NCBI RefSeq assembly: GCF_014117215.1
Contig: NZ_JACGXS010000014.1
Location: 1-64,000, forward strand
Direction of reading: 5' to 3'
Length of the DNA stretch: 64,000 bases
From: Stenotrophomonas tumulicola
GTDB taxonomy: Bacteria; Pseudomonadota; Gammaproteobacteria; Xanthomonadales; Xanthomonadaceae
Shown: positions 7,642-19,865 of the stretch, piece after piece
Position numbering within the stretch: position 1 is the stretch's first letter
Layout: each line of letters opens with the position of its first letter
Program-made: the position numbers and the translations under genes
The notes under the pieces: generated by a model
Told to the model about the DNA's origin: nothing
The model's database searches: none
The model's input: only the letters and a program-made list of their open reading frames with translations

Positions 7642-10600
7642 TCAGGCCTCGGCTTCTTCCGGTTTGACGGCCTGCTGGCGGCTGCGTTCGGGCAGCTTGA
7701 GGCGCCGGCCTTCCTCGTCGTACTCGATCAGCAGCACGCCGGAATCGTGGCGGCCGCTGATCTCGACGAAGCAGGCGCCGCCGATGAACGGCTCCAGCGT
7801 CATCACCGACTTCAGCGGCGTGGCGACCACCATCTGGAAGCCGAAGTTGTCGAAAATGTTCATCGCCAACGCAGTGAACTCGTTGTCGGCCTTGTCGAAC
7901 GCTTCGTCCAGCACCACCGCGGCGTAACTGGGCAGCTGCCCGTCGGCGCCGCCAAGCTGGTAGCGCAACGCGGCGGCCAGGCAGGTCGTCGCCAGCTTCT
8001 GCCGCTGCCCACCGGACTTGCCCGCACCACTGCGGTAGATCTCCACCTGCTGGCGCGTGGCCGCGTCCAGTTCCACGCCAATGAATTCCACGTGCATCCG
8101 CACATCGAGGACCAGCTCACGCCAACGCTTGTCCTCGCCTTCCGGTGAACCCAGCCGGGTGACCAGCTGGCGCAGGACGGCGAACTGGGCTTCGGCCAGC
8201 TCGCGCTGCTCGGTTTGCTGTTGCGACAGCACGTCGCGCAGCTGCTGGTGGAACTCCAGCACTTCAGGCAGGCGGCGGTCGCTGAGTTCGATGGTCAGCA
8301 GGGTGCCGCGGTTGAACGGCACCTGTTCCAGGCTGGCGTTGACCTCGTCCAGGCGCTGGCCTATCGACTTGCGCGCTTCGGCGCTGTGCCGCTGCAATGC
8401 AAGCAGGTTGTTCTTGCTCTGGTTCTGCAGCAGGTCGAAGAAGCGTTCTTCGTGCTGCGGCAGGCCGTCGCGCTCCAGCCGCTCCAGCCGTGCGAGGAAA
8501 TCCTCGGCCGATGCCACCGACACGGTGAAGTCGCCCGATTCCTCCGGCCAGGCCTGCACGAAGCGACGGAAGCAGCCCAGCAGTTGGTTCTCGACGCGGT
8601 TGACGTCCTGTTGCGACGACGACAGCGATTCGTTGAGTGCATTGCTGACCTGGCGCATGTGCGCCTCCAGCGTTTCCAGGCTCAGCGTGCCGAACGCATC
8701 CAGGCGCTCCTGCAAGCCGGCTTCCTGGGTGGTCCCGAGTGCCGGAAGCACCAGGGCACGGCTTTGCTGGCGGGCGCGATCAAGGCGGTCGCGCTCCTTC
8801 ACCAACTGCCCTCGCTCTACGCGCGTGTCTTCATAGGTGCGCCGTGCCTGCTCGATATCCGCCCGTGCAGCGTCGATCTGCTGCGCCAGCTTTTCCAGGT
8901 CGGCATTGCCTTCGCGCAGGTCGCGCAGGCTGGCTTCGATGTCGGCCAGCCGTTGCTGCGGCGTGGCCAGGTCGATTTCATTCCAGCTGATGCCAGCCAG
9001 CTGGTGGCAGGCCAGTCGGCGGTCGTTGTCATGGTCGCGCTGCGCGCGCAGGCGGGCGACGTCTTCATCACAGCTGGCGATACGCTGGGCCAGCTGCTGT
9101 GCTTCTTTCTCGTACACCGCCAGCTTGTCGCGGTTGTTGAAGCCCAGGAGCCAGCGACGACGGTCGGTGACCGCGGTGCGGTCATCCTTCTCGAAACGAT
9201 CGCCGGGATGCTTGACCTGGCCTTCGCGGGTGATGCCGCGGTCCACGTTGCGCAGCTGCCGCGCATCGACGCATTCGTAATCAAAGCGCTTGCCGAGTTC
9301 GCGCCGCAGCCAGCCCTCGAACGCGTGGTCGCGCAGTTCCAGCTTGTGCAGCAGCGAACGTGGCGATGGATCGCGGGCGAATGCCTCATCATTGCGGCGC
9401 ACGCGGTAATAAGTGAACCGCATGCCCAGGTGGGTGCGGTTCACCCAGTCGGCGACTTCGTTGTAGTGCCTGTCATCGACCAGCAGCGATTGTGCGAAGC
9501 CGGACAGCACGCGTTCGATGGAGCCCTGCCAGGCGATCTCGTCCTGGCGGACCTGGATCAGCTCGCCGACGAAGGGCAGCGCGGCTTCAGGCAGTCCGGT
9601 TTCTTCGACCAGCCGCGCGCGCAGTTTCTGCAGCGGCGCGGGGATGCTGGAGGTATTGCGCTGCATCGCATCCAGTTCGGCCCGTACGTCGCCGAAACGG
9701 CGCTCGTCATCGCGCCTTCCCCCCAGCCGCTCGCTGATCGCATCGTCCAGGGCCGAGGAGGCCCGCTTGCGGTCCAGCAGCTCGGTCGACGCGCGCTCCA
9801 CCAGCTCGGCGAAGCCCTGCGCGTCATCCGGCAACACCTGCTGCAGCTGCTGGGCGGCATCATGTGCCTGCCCACGCTTGGCCTGGCGGCGGTCGCGCTC
9901 GGCCTCGGCACGGCCCTGTTCGCGCTCCAGTTCCTCGATGCGCTCTCCGCCCTGCTGCCGCCGCAGCAGTTCCAGCTCGCCCAGCCGCGCCTGGTGGTTG
10001 TCCAGCGTGGCCCGCCGCTGCGATTCTTCGCCCAGCAAGCCGCGGTCCCGCGTATCCAGTTCGCGCAGGCGTGCGTCGATCAGCTGTTGCCGACGCGACT
10101 CGCGGAAGCTGTCGAGGCCGAGCTTGAGCGTTTCGTCATCGCCACGGCGGCGGTTCATGCCCTTCAGTTCGTTGTAGTGGCCGCGTGCGGGCAGCAGCGT
10201 TTCCACCTGCCTGCGCGCGGTGACCACGGCCTGGTGCGCACCATCCAGTTCGGCGAAATCATTGACCAGGCGCTCGGCTGCGTCGAAGGTCTTCGGCGTA
10301 TCAAGCATGAAGTCGCGCAGGAAGACATTGAGGTCGCCCAGGTTCTTCGCCGACTGGGTCTTGTGCAGCAGCCGCAGCGCCATCTCGTTGTCGATGCCGA
10401 GCAGGTGCCGGAAGCGTTCGGCATAGCCGGCGAAGCTGTCGAAATGATGGACGTCGGCCAGCTTCTGCTTCAGCTTGCGCAGGTCCAGGTCAAAGCCGCC
10501 GAGGTCCTTGACGATGTCGAAGGGCCGTTCGGCAACCATGTAGTGCTTGCGCACGTCACCGGCGGTGGCGCCATTGCCGGCGATCCAGAACAGCCGCACC

Positions 10601-11022
10601 AGGCTGACCACGCGACCGTCGCCATTGCGGTACTCCAGCACCAGCGCGGTCCACGTGGCACCCTTGCGCAGGTACTGCGTAGCGATCTCTCCGGTGCCGC
10701 GGTCCTGCTGGTCGGCCCAGGCGCCGCGCACATACGACACCAGGTTGCGGTCGCGTCCGCTTCGCTCGGCTTCACGTGCCGCCGCATTGAAGTCGACGAT
10801 GGCCGGCGGTACCAGCAGCGCGGACATGGCATCGAGCAGGGTGGACTTGCCCGAGCCGGACCGGCCCACGAACAGGAAGCCCTTCTCGGCGATCGGCACC
10901 TCGGTCAGGCCATTGAACGTGCCCCAGTTATGCACCTGCAGGCGACGCATGCGGAACTGCTGCAGGCGCGGGTCCGGCAGGCCTTCGGTGAACAGGGCGG
11001 GGGTATGCTTGGAGAGGGCCAT
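7642..11022 (-). CDS. mksB: SMC-like ATPase of a MksBEF/Wadjet-type condensin
   Basis: This 1126-residue protein has an N-terminal Walker A motif GRSGSGKST (53-61). Long charged coiled-coil segments flank a central hinge-like domain (about 480-600). The C-terminal ABC signature KSGGQRQKLA (about 1002) and Walker B YAAVVLDEAFDKAD (about 1033) complete the SMC head, and all ATPase motifs look intact. It follows the DUF4194 and DUF3375 genes in the order of JetA-JetB-JetC. Its length is closer to JetC than to P. aeruginosa MksB, from memory. No JetD/MksG nuclease gene follows: the next feature is a SMAG repeat and then a convergent transporter. It could serve in chromosome condensation or plasmid exclusion. 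Confidence 0.85.
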   Translation of the reverse strand: MALSKHTPALFTEGLPDPRLQQFRMRRLQVHNWGTFNGLTEVPIAEKGFLFVGRSGSGKSTLLDAMSALLVPPAIVDFNAAAREAERSGRDRNLVSYVRGAWADQQDRGTGEIATQYLRKGATWTALVLEYRNGDGRVVSLVRLFWIAGNGATAGDVRKHYMVAERPFDIVKDLGGFDLDLRKLKQKLADVHHFDSFAGYAERFRHLLGIDNEMALRLLHKTQSAKNLGDLNVFLRDFMLDTPKTFDAAERLVNDFAELDGAHQAVVTARRQVETLLPARGHYNELKGMNRRRGDDETLKLGLDSFRESRRQQLIDARLRELDTRDRGLLGEESQRRATLDNHQARLGELELLRRQQGGERIEELEREQGRAEAERDRRQAKRGQAHDAAQQLQQVLPDDAQGFAELVERASTELLDRKRASSALDDAISERLGGRRDDERRFGDVRAELDAMQRNTSSIPAPLQKLRARLVEETGLPEAALPFVGELIQVRQDEIAWQGSIERVLSGFAQSLLVDDRHYNEVADWVNRTHLGMRFTYYRVRRNDEAFARDPSPRSLLHKLELRDHAFEGWLRRELGKRFDYECVDARQLRNVDRGITREGQVKHPGDRFEKDDRTAVTDRRRWLLGFNNRDKLAVYEKEAQQLAQRIASCDEDVARLRAQRDHDNDRRLACHQLAGISWNEIDLATPQQRLADIEASLRDLREGNADLEKLAQQIDAARADIEQARRTYEDTRVERGQLVKERDRLDRARQQSRALVLPALGTTQEAGLQERLDAFGTLSLETLEAHMRQVSNALNESLSSSQQDVNRVENQLLGCFRRFVQAWPEESGDFTVSVASAEDFLARLERLERDGLPQHEERFFDLLQNQSKNNLLALQRHSAEARKSIGQRLDEVNASLEQVPFNRGTLLTIELSDRRLPEVLEFHQQLRDVLSQQQTEQRELAEAQFAVLRQLVTRLGSPEGEDKRWRELVLDVRMHVEFIGVELDAATRQQVEIYRSGAGKSGGQRQKLATTCLAAALRYQLGGADGQLPSYAAVVLDEAFDKADNEFTALAMNIFDNFGFQMVVATPLKSVMTLEPFIGGACFVEISGRHDSGVLLIEYDEEGRRLKLPERSRQQAVKPEEAEA

Positions 11023-11039
11023 GCGGGGGTTCCGTTCGA

Positions 11040-13906
<2,867 letters not shown>

Positions 13907-14040
13907 TGCGTGCTGCATCCCGGGTGGGCCGAGCATGGTAGCCGACCGGAGGGGGGATCGTCCCCCTGCCGGGTCCGTGGTGTTCATGGCGCGGTCCAGG
14001 CACCGGCCGCGCGTGGCCCGGTGCCATCGGGCAGGGGGTA

Positions 14041-14071
14041 TTGATAGGAGACAAATTAGTAGTATCCTATC
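14041..14071 (+). promoter_or_regulatory. marR promoter with overlapping operator palindrome
   Basis: A -35 TTGATA (14041-14046), 16-bp spacer and -10 TATCCT (14063-14068) precede the marR start by about 12 bases. Perfect 7-bp arms GATAGGA (14043-14049) and TCCTATC (14065-14071) cover both promoter elements. A MarR dimer bound here would block RNA polymerase, so negative autoregulation is likely. Confidence 0.6.
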
Positions 14072-14079
14072 TATCTGCC

Positions 14080-14535
14080 ATGAATGACTCCCTCGACGAA
14101 CGTACCCGGCTGCAGATGCAGCTCAGCTCCGGCCTGCTCTATGCAGGACGGCAATGGCAGCGCCTGGCCGATACCACGCTGGGCAGCTACGGCATCTCCA
14201 CCGCCTGCACCATGCCGCTGCTGATGATCGGCCGCGCCGGTGGCGGCATCCGCCAGGTCACGCTGGCCCAGCAGCTGGGCATGGAAGGCCCGTCGCTGGT
14301 ACGCCTGCTGGACAAGTTGTCCGCCAGCGGGCTGGTACGCCGCGAATGCGACGCCAGCGACCGCCGCGCCAACCTGTTGTGGCTGACCGATGAGGGCCAG
14401 GCCCTGGTCAGTGAGCTGGAACAGCGTTTGATCGGCCTGCGCCAGGACGTCTTCGGCGAACTTTCGCTGGACGAACTGCGCGCCGTGTTGAAGGTGTGGC
14501 AGCTGCTGGCGAGCGCCGCCGACCGTATTACGTAA
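14080..14535 (+). CDS. MarR-family transcriptional regulator
   Basis: This 151-residue protein has the winged-helix MarR fold: [18 protein letters not shown], the recognition helix region [20 protein letters not shown] and the wing [17 protein letters not shown]. It leads an operon-like run of DUF1656, membrane fusion, outer-membrane and FUSC genes, and probably represses it until an efflux substrate binds. The ATG at 14080 was chosen because it lies just after a promoter/operator; a longer frame begins inside that promoter. Confidence 0.9.
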   Translation: MNDSLDERTRLQMQLSSGLLYAGRQWQRLADTTLGSYGISTACTMPLLMIGRAGGGIRQVTLAQQLGMEGPSLVRLLDKLSASGLVRRECDASDRRANLLWLTDEGQALVSELEQRLIGLRQDVFGELSLDELRAVLKVWQLLASAADRIT

Positions 14536-14644
14536 GTGCATTGCCCCGTGGGCATTGCCGCTGTCGTGCAGACGCCAGCGGCCTTCGCCCGTTGATGTCG
14601 TTCCCGGTTCCGCCCTCCCCCGCCCTGAAACCAGATACCTGCCA

Positions 14645-14854
14645 ATGCCCGGTGAATTCAGTCTCCATGGTGTGTTCATCCCGACCCTGCTCGGGCTGAT
14701 GCTGCTGGCCTACGTGGTCAACACCGGCGTGCGCGTGCTGCTGCAACGCACCGGCGCCTATCGGCTGGTGTGGCATCCGGCCCTCTTCAACCTGGCCCTG
14801 TACGGAATCGTGCTCGGCCTGTTGTTCCACCTCCTGCGTTGGATGCAATCGTGA
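14645..14854 (+). CDS. DUF1656 small membrane protein
   Basis: The 69-residue product has two hydrophobic segments (about 10-27 and 45-62) and the DUF1656 opening FSLHGVFIP. Such proteins (AaeX-like) sit beside FUSC efflux pumps; their role is unknown. Its stop overlaps the GTG start of the next gene by four bases (GTGA). Confidence 0.85.
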   Translation: MPGEFSLHGVFIPTLLGLMLLAYVVNTGVRVLLQRTGAYRLVWHPALFNLALYGIVLGLLFHLLRWMQS

Positions 14855-15765
14855 ACAAACTGGTCAAGAAAGCCCTTCCGCCCGTGTTGACCGTGCTGGC
14901 GGTGATCGTCGCGCTGCTGGTATTGCGCCAGCTGTGGGTCTATTACATGGACGAGCCGTGGACGCGCGATGCGCATGTCGGCGCCGACGTGGTGCAGGTC
15001 GCGCCGGATGTATCCGGCCTGGTGGAAGCGGTGGAAGTCACTGACAACCAGGCAGTGAAGAAAGGCGCACTGCTGTTCGTCGTCGACCGGGCGCGCTACC
15101 GCATCGCGCTGGAACAGGCGCAGGCCGCGCTGGCCGAGCGCCAGGCGACGGTGGCCCAGCTGCGCCGCGAGATCAGCCGCGACCGCAGCCTGCAGGACCT
15201 GGTCGCCGCCGAGGATGCCGAGGTGCGCCGTGCCCGGCTGCAGGCCGCGCAGGCCACGGTGGCGACCGCGCAGGCGGCGGTGGACCTTGCCGCACTCAAC
15301 CTGGCGCGTACCGAAGTGCGTGCGCCGGCCGATGGCCAGATCAACGATCGCACCGTGCGCGTGGGCGACTACGTGGTCGCTGGCAAGGCGGTACTGGCGC
15401 TGCTGGACACCGCCTCGTTCCGCGTGGACGGCTACTTCGAGGAAACCCGCCTGCGTGGCGTGGCGCCCGGCCAACGCGTGGACATCCGCCTGATGGGCGA
15501 GGACGTGGCACTGCAGGGCCATGTGGAAAGCATCGCCGCCGGCATCGAGGACCGCTACCGCACCGATGGCAGCAGCCTGCTGCCGAACGTGACCCCGGCC
15601 TTCGACTGGGTACGGCTGGCACAGCGCATCCCGGTGCGCATCGCCATCGACGAAATCCCTCCGGGCGTGCAGCTGATTTCCGGGCGCACCGCCACGGTGA
15701 CGGTGGACGTGGCCGGACATGCGCAGGAACAGGCCGGCACCACGCCGGCACGGGCGGGACTGTGA
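14851..15765 (+). CDS. HlyD/EmrA-type membrane fusion protein of FUSC efflux system
   Basis: This 304-residue periplasmic adaptor has one N-terminal membrane helix (about 9-28), a lipoyl half-motif VAPDVSGLVEAVEV, an alpha-helical hairpin (about 90-150) and RTEVRAPADGQINDRTV. It would link the inner-membrane FUSC pump to the outer-membrane channel. The GTG start overlaps the previous stop, and its own stop overlaps the next GTG, so translation is coupled throughout. Confidence 0.9.
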   Translation: MNKLVKKALPPVLTVLAVIVALLVLRQLWVYYMDEPWTRDAHVGADVVQVAPDVSGLVEAVEVTDNQAVKKGALLFVVDRARYRIALEQAQAALAERQATVAQLRREISRDRSLQDLVAAEDAEVRRARLQAAQATVATAQAAVDLAALNLARTEVRAPADGQINDRTVRVGDYVVAGKAVLALLDTASFRVDGYFEETRLRGVAPGQRVDIRLMGEDVALQGHVESIAAGIEDRYRTDGSSLLPNVTPAFDWVRLAQRIPVRIAIDEIPPGVQLISGRTATVTVDVAGHAQEQAGTTPARAGL

Positions 15766-17234
15766 ACGCCCTGCGCCCTGCCACCCGGCTGCCCCGGCTC
15801 GGCCTGGTGATCGCCCTGGCCAGCCTGGCCGCGTGCCGCACGGTCGGCCCGGACTATGCACTGCCCGACAGCTCGGCCTTCAAGCGACCCGAAGCCAACG
15901 CCGCGTTCCTCGACACCGGCAGCAGCGCGCTGGCTGCGGACACTGGACTGCCCGCGCGCTGGTGGTCGCTGTACCGGGATCCGACGTTGGATGGACTGGT
16001 GGAGCAGGCGCTGCGCGACAACGTGGAACTGAAGGCCGCAGACGCACACCTGCGACGCGCCGCCGCGATGTATGAACAGGCCATGGACGCCGGTGGCTTC
16101 GAGTACGAGGCCGACGCCGGCGTCAGCCGCGCCCAGCTGTCGGCGGAATCGTTCCTGCTGGAACACGAGCTGCCGCCGATCAACCTGGCCGACGGCAAGT
16201 TCGCGGTGAGTTACCAGTTCGATCTGTTCGGCAAGCTCAGGCGTGGCGCCGAAGCGGCGCGCGCGGACGAGCAGTCCGTCGCTGCCGCGCGCGACCTGGC
16301 GCGCATCACCGTGGTGGCCGAGGTCGCCGACAACTATCTGGAAATATGCCACGCCAACCATGAGCTGCACGTGGCCACGCATTCACTGCAACTGCAGCAG
16401 CGGGGGCGTGAAGTGACCCAGCGTTTGATCGCCGCCGGCCGTGGCACCGCACCGGAACTGGCACGCGCCAACGCGCAGGTGGCAATCCTGGAAGCGGCAT
16501 TGCCGCCTTTGCAGGCCAAGCGACAGGCGGCTGCGTACTCACTGGCAGCGCTGCTGGGACAGACGCCGGGCCAGCTGCCAGCCGGCGTGGTCGACTGCGC
16601 GCACGCGCCAGTGCTGGCCCAGCCGCTGCCGATCGGCGATGGGCGTGCACTGCTGGCCCGGCGCCCGGATATCCGCCAGTCCGAGCGCAAGCTCGCCGCC
16701 GCCACCGCGCGGATCGGCGTGGCCACCGCCGAACTGTATCCGGATATCCACTTCGGCGCGTCGATCGGCGCGGCCGGCCTGCTGGCCGACTTCGGTGAAC
16801 CGCTGACCCGGCAGTGGTCGTTCGGCCCGCTGATTTCCTGGACGCTGCCTTCGTCAGGCACGCGGGCGCGCATCAGTGCCACCGAGGCCGGCGCCGATGC
16901 GGCGCTGGCCGAGTTCGACCACACCGTGCTGCAGGCGCTGCGCGAAACCCAGACGGCACTGGACCGTTATGCGCAGGACCTGCGCCGGCTGCAGTCGTTG
17001 CAGGTGGCGCAGCAGCAGGCCGCGCTGGCTGCCGAGCAGAACCGCCGCCTGTACCAGGGCGGGCGCACGCCCTACCTGTCCAGCCTGGACGCCGACCGCA
17101 GCCTGGCCAGTGCCGATGCCACCCTGGCCGAGGCACAGGCACAGGTGTCCCGCGACCAGATCCATCTGTTCCTGGCGCTGGGTGGTGGCTGGGATGCCGA
17201 AGCCCCCCGCGCTGCCCCCACGGCAGCGAGGTAG
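15762..17234 (+). CDS. Outer-membrane efflux lipoprotein (NodT/TolC family)
   Basis: The 490-residue protein has a lipoprotein signal ending in LASLAAC (Cys25), then VGPDYALP, a NodT-family hallmark. Two TolC-like coiled-coil repeats follow, with RRPDIRQSERKLAAATARIG in the second. It forms the exit duct of the tripartite pump. The start is GTG overlapping the preceding stop. Confidence 0.92.
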   Translation: MNALRPATRLPRLGLVIALASLAACRTVGPDYALPDSSAFKRPEANAAFLDTGSSALAADTGLPARWWSLYRDPTLDGLVEQALRDNVELKAADAHLRRAAAMYEQAMDAGGFEYEADAGVSRAQLSAESFLLEHELPPINLADGKFAVSYQFDLFGKLRRGAEAARADEQSVAAARDLARITVVAEVADNYLEICHANHELHVATHSLQLQQRGREVTQRLIAAGRGTAPELARANAQVAILEAALPPLQAKRQAAAYSLAALLGQTPGQLPAGVVDCAHAPVLAQPLPIGDGRALLARRPDIRQSERKLAAATARIGVATAELYPDIHFGASIGAAGLLADFGEPLTRQWSFGPLISWTLPSSGTRARISATEAGADAALAEFDHTVLQALRETQTALDRYAQDLRRLQSLQVAQQQAALAAEQNRRLYQGGRTPYLSSLDADRSLASADATLAEAQAQVSRDQIHLFLALGGGWDAEAPRAAPTAAR

Positions 17235-17240
17235 GTTCCG

Positions 17241-19262
17241 ATGCGCGTGCTGCTGGACCGCCAAGGCTGGATGTTTTCGATCAAGACCTACCTGGCCTCG
17301 ATCACCGCGCTGTACATCGGACTGGCGGGCAACCTGTCGCGGCCATACTGGGCCATGGCCACGGTATACATCGTCAGCCAACCGCTGCTCGGGCCAACGC
17401 GGGCCAAGGGCGTGTATCGCATAGTGGGCACGCTGCTGGCGGGCGCGGCGACGCTGGTGATGCTGCCGCACCTGGTCGGAACCCCGCTGCTGCTCAGCGC
17501 CGCGATGTCGCTGTGGCTCTCCGGCTGCCTGTTCCTCGCGCTGCTCAACCGGGGCCCACGCGGTTATGCGTTCCTGCTCGCCGGTTACACCACGGCCTTC
17601 ATCGGCTTCCCTGCGGTGACCTCGCCGGAGGTGATCTTCGACACCGTGGTGGCGCGCAGCGAAGAGATCATCCTCGGAACGGTGGTGGCAGTGCTGTTCG
17701 CCGCGCTGGTGTTCCCGGCGTCGGTGCGACCGATGCTGACCGGCCGCATCGGCAACTGGATGGGCGATGCCGCACAGTGGTGCCGGCAGATCCTGGACGG
17801 TGGCCGCGCGGTGGCGCCGCGAAACCGGCTTGCGGCCGATCTGGTGCAGTTCGACGCGCTGATCGAATTCCTGCGTCGCGACGACCCGCGCCACGCCGGC
17901 TCGGCCGTGTCGATGGAGCGCCTGCGCGAACGCATGCTGCTGTTGCTGCCGGTACTGTCCTCGATCGCCGATCGACTGGGTGCACTGCGCAGCCACGACG
18001 ATGGCCTGCCGGCAGGCCTGCAGCCGCTGGTGGACGACATCCGCCACTGGCTGGAAGCACCCGACGCCCTGCCCGACGCCAATGCGTACAGCCAGCTCCG
18101 CTCCCGCATCAGCGCGCTCAAGCCCCGGATGGACGAGGACCTGCAGCGCCTGCAGCTGGCCACCCTGTTGCTGCGCCTGGAAGAGCTGGTGGACCTGTGG
18201 CAGGACTGCCGCACCCTGCACCACGCCATTGAACAGGGCACCGCTCCCCTGGACACGGCGCACTACCGCATCACCGCGCGTGCCGTCGCCGAAGCCCGCC
18301 ATGTGGACTACGGCATGGCGCTGTTCTCCGCGCTGAGCGCGGGAATCGCGTTGATGAGCTATTGCGTGCTGTGGATCGGCCTGGGCTGGGAAGGGGGTGG
18401 CAACGGCGCGATGATGGCGGCCGTGGCCGCGGCGTTCTTCGCCGCGCAGGACGATCCCGCGCCCAGCATGATGTCCTTCCTGTTCTGGGCGGTGGTGGCC
18501 AGCTTCGTCGCCGGCATCTACCTGTTCGGCATCTTCCCGGCGGTGCATGACTTCGGCCTGCTGGTGCTGCTGCTGGCGGTGGTGTTCCTGCCATTGGGTG
18601 TACTGCTGCACAACCCGAAGACGATGTTGTTCGCGCTGCCATTGACGGTGAACCTGGTCGCGCTGCTGAGCGTGCAGAACACCTACAGCGCCAACATCCA
18701 GAACTTCGTCAATTCAGCCGTGGCGATGTTCATCGGAATCGGATTCGCGGTGGTGATGACCCGGTTGTTCCGCTCGGTGGGTGCCGAATGGACCGCGCGA
18801 CGGCTGGTACGGCAGGGCTGGAACACGCTGGCCGAAGCCGCAGAAGGCCGCGGCCAGCAGGACCGCGAGCGCTTCGCCGCGCGCATGCTGGACCTGCTCG
18901 GGCTGCTGGCGCCACGGTTGGCGGCAACGCCGGAAGGCAGCGATATCGCTTCGGTCGACATGCTGACCGAAGCGCGCGTGGGCCTGAACATCCTGCAGTT
19001 GCGGCGCGCCCGGCTGGGACTGCCGGAGCGCAGCCGCGAGGCGGTGGAGCGCATCCTGGCCGACGTATCGGCGCATTACCGCCGGCAGGTGGCCGCACGC
19101 CACCCGTTGCCCGGTGAAGACGCACTGCGTGAGCGCCTGGATGCTTCACTGGCACGGGTAGGCGGGGTGGCGGCCTGCAAGGCACGCGATGAAGCCCTGA
19201 TGGGGCTGGTCGGCCTGCGCTTCGCCCTGTTCCCGGACGCGGACATCGAACCCGGGTGGTAG
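17241..19262 (+). CDS. FUSC-family (AaeB/FusB-like) inner-membrane exporter
   Basis: The 673-residue product has two membrane blocks (about 12-175 and 355-495), each of about six helices, separated by a soluble region and followed by a cytoplasmic tail. The opening FSIKTYLASITALYIGL and the PYWAMATVYIVSQP motif identify the fusaric-acid-resistance family. Known relatives export fusaric acid or aromatic carboxylic acids. S. maltophilia has a described FuaABC system under a LysR regulator; this one is headed by a MarR gene and may be a separate system, with substrate unknown. Confidence 0.9.
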   Translation: MRVLLDRQGWMFSIKTYLASITALYIGLAGNLSRPYWAMATVYIVSQPLLGPTRAKGVYRIVGTLLAGAATLVMLPHLVGTPLLLSAAMSLWLSGCLFLALLNRGPRGYAFLLAGYTTAFIGFPAVTSPEVIFDTVVARSEEIILGTVVAVLFAALVFPASVRPMLTGRIGNWMGDAAQWCRQILDGGRAVAPRNRLAADLVQFDALIEFLRRDDPRHAGSAVSMERLRERMLLLLPVLSSIADRLGALRSHDDGLPAGLQPLVDDIRHWLEAPDALPDANAYSQLRSRISALKPRMDEDLQRLQLATLLLRLEELVDLWQDCRTLHHAIEQGTAPLDTAHYRITARAVAEARHVDYGMALFSALSAGIALMSYCVLWIGLGWEGGGNGAMMAAVAAAFFAAQDDPAPSMMSFLFWAVVASFVAGIYLFGIFPAVHDFGLLVLLLAVVFLPLGVLLHNPKTMLFALPLTVNLVALLSVQNTYSANIQNFVNSAVAMFIGIGFAVVMTRLFRSVGAEWTARRLVRQGWNTLAEAAEGRGQQDRERFAARMLDLLGLLAPRLAATPEGSDIASVDMLTEARVGLNILQLRRARLGLPERSREAVERILADVSAHYRRQVAARHPLPGEDALRERLDASLARVGGVAACKARDEALMGLVGLRFALFPDADIEPGW

Positions 19263-19362
19263 CGTTGATCGGCCCGTTGCCCGGCCAGTCATCCCGCCGA
19301 AAGCACCGACGCGCTACCCTGCGCGTCCGCGCTTGCTGCGCACCTTCAACAGGACCGCTCCA

Positions 19363-19761
19363 ATGAGCTACGACATGATGGTTTTCGATCCCGGCGTGGC
19401 ACCGCGCGATGCTGCCGCTTTCATTGCCTGGTATGAAAAACAGACGGATTGGAACGAGGATCACGACCACGATGACCCGAAGGTCAGCACGCCCGCCCTG
19501 CAGGCCTGGTTCGCCGACATCGCCGAGCACTTCCCGCCGATGGACGGCCCGCTGTCCGACGACGAGGACGACCGCGCGGAAGTGACCGACTACAGCATTG
19601 CCCAGCACGTCATCTACGGCTCGTTCGACGATGCGGTGGCCGAACGTGCCCATGAAATGTTCCAGGTGCTGGCGCACCAGCATGGCCTGGGCTTCTTCGA
19701 TGCCAGCAGCGACGAAGCGGCCATCGTGTACCCGGACGGCACGGTGCTGGTGCTGGAGTAA
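19363..19761 (+). CDS. Conserved hypothetical protein (MSYDMMVFDP type)
   Basis: The product is a 132-residue, soluble, very acidic protein rich in Asp, Glu and His (NEDHDHDDPK, SDDEDDR). The opening MSYDMMVFDP resembles a widespread family of small uncharacterised bacterial proteins. I do not know its function. A weak purine run AGGA precedes the ATG at 19363. A SMAG pair follows directly after the stop. Confidence 0.75.
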   Translation: MSYDMMVFDPGVAPRDAAAFIAWYEKQTDWNEDHDHDDPKVSTPALQAWFADIAEHFPPMDGPLSDDEDDRAEVTDYSIAQHVIYGSFDDAVAERAHEMFQVLAHQHGLGFFDASSDEAAIVYPDGTVLVLE

Positions 19762-19769
19762 GGCGCCCG

Positions 19770-19842
19770 GTAGAGCGGGTCCATGACCCGCTGCTTCTGG
19801 AGTGCCATCGGCATGCGGGTGACGGGCATGGCCCGTCACTAC
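19770..19842. repeat. SMAG element, paired copies
   Basis: It begins with GTAGAGCGGGTCCATGACCC, a palindromic unit (19770-19792), and ends with a second unit GTGACGGGCATGGCCCGTCAC plus TAC (19819-19842). It belongs to a different SMAG sequence subgroup from the CGCCGGG type found elsewhere in the window. It lies between a hypothetical gene and convergent recD. Confidence 0.75.
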
Positions 19843-19865
19843 CTGCTGTCGATGGAGCGGGGCAA

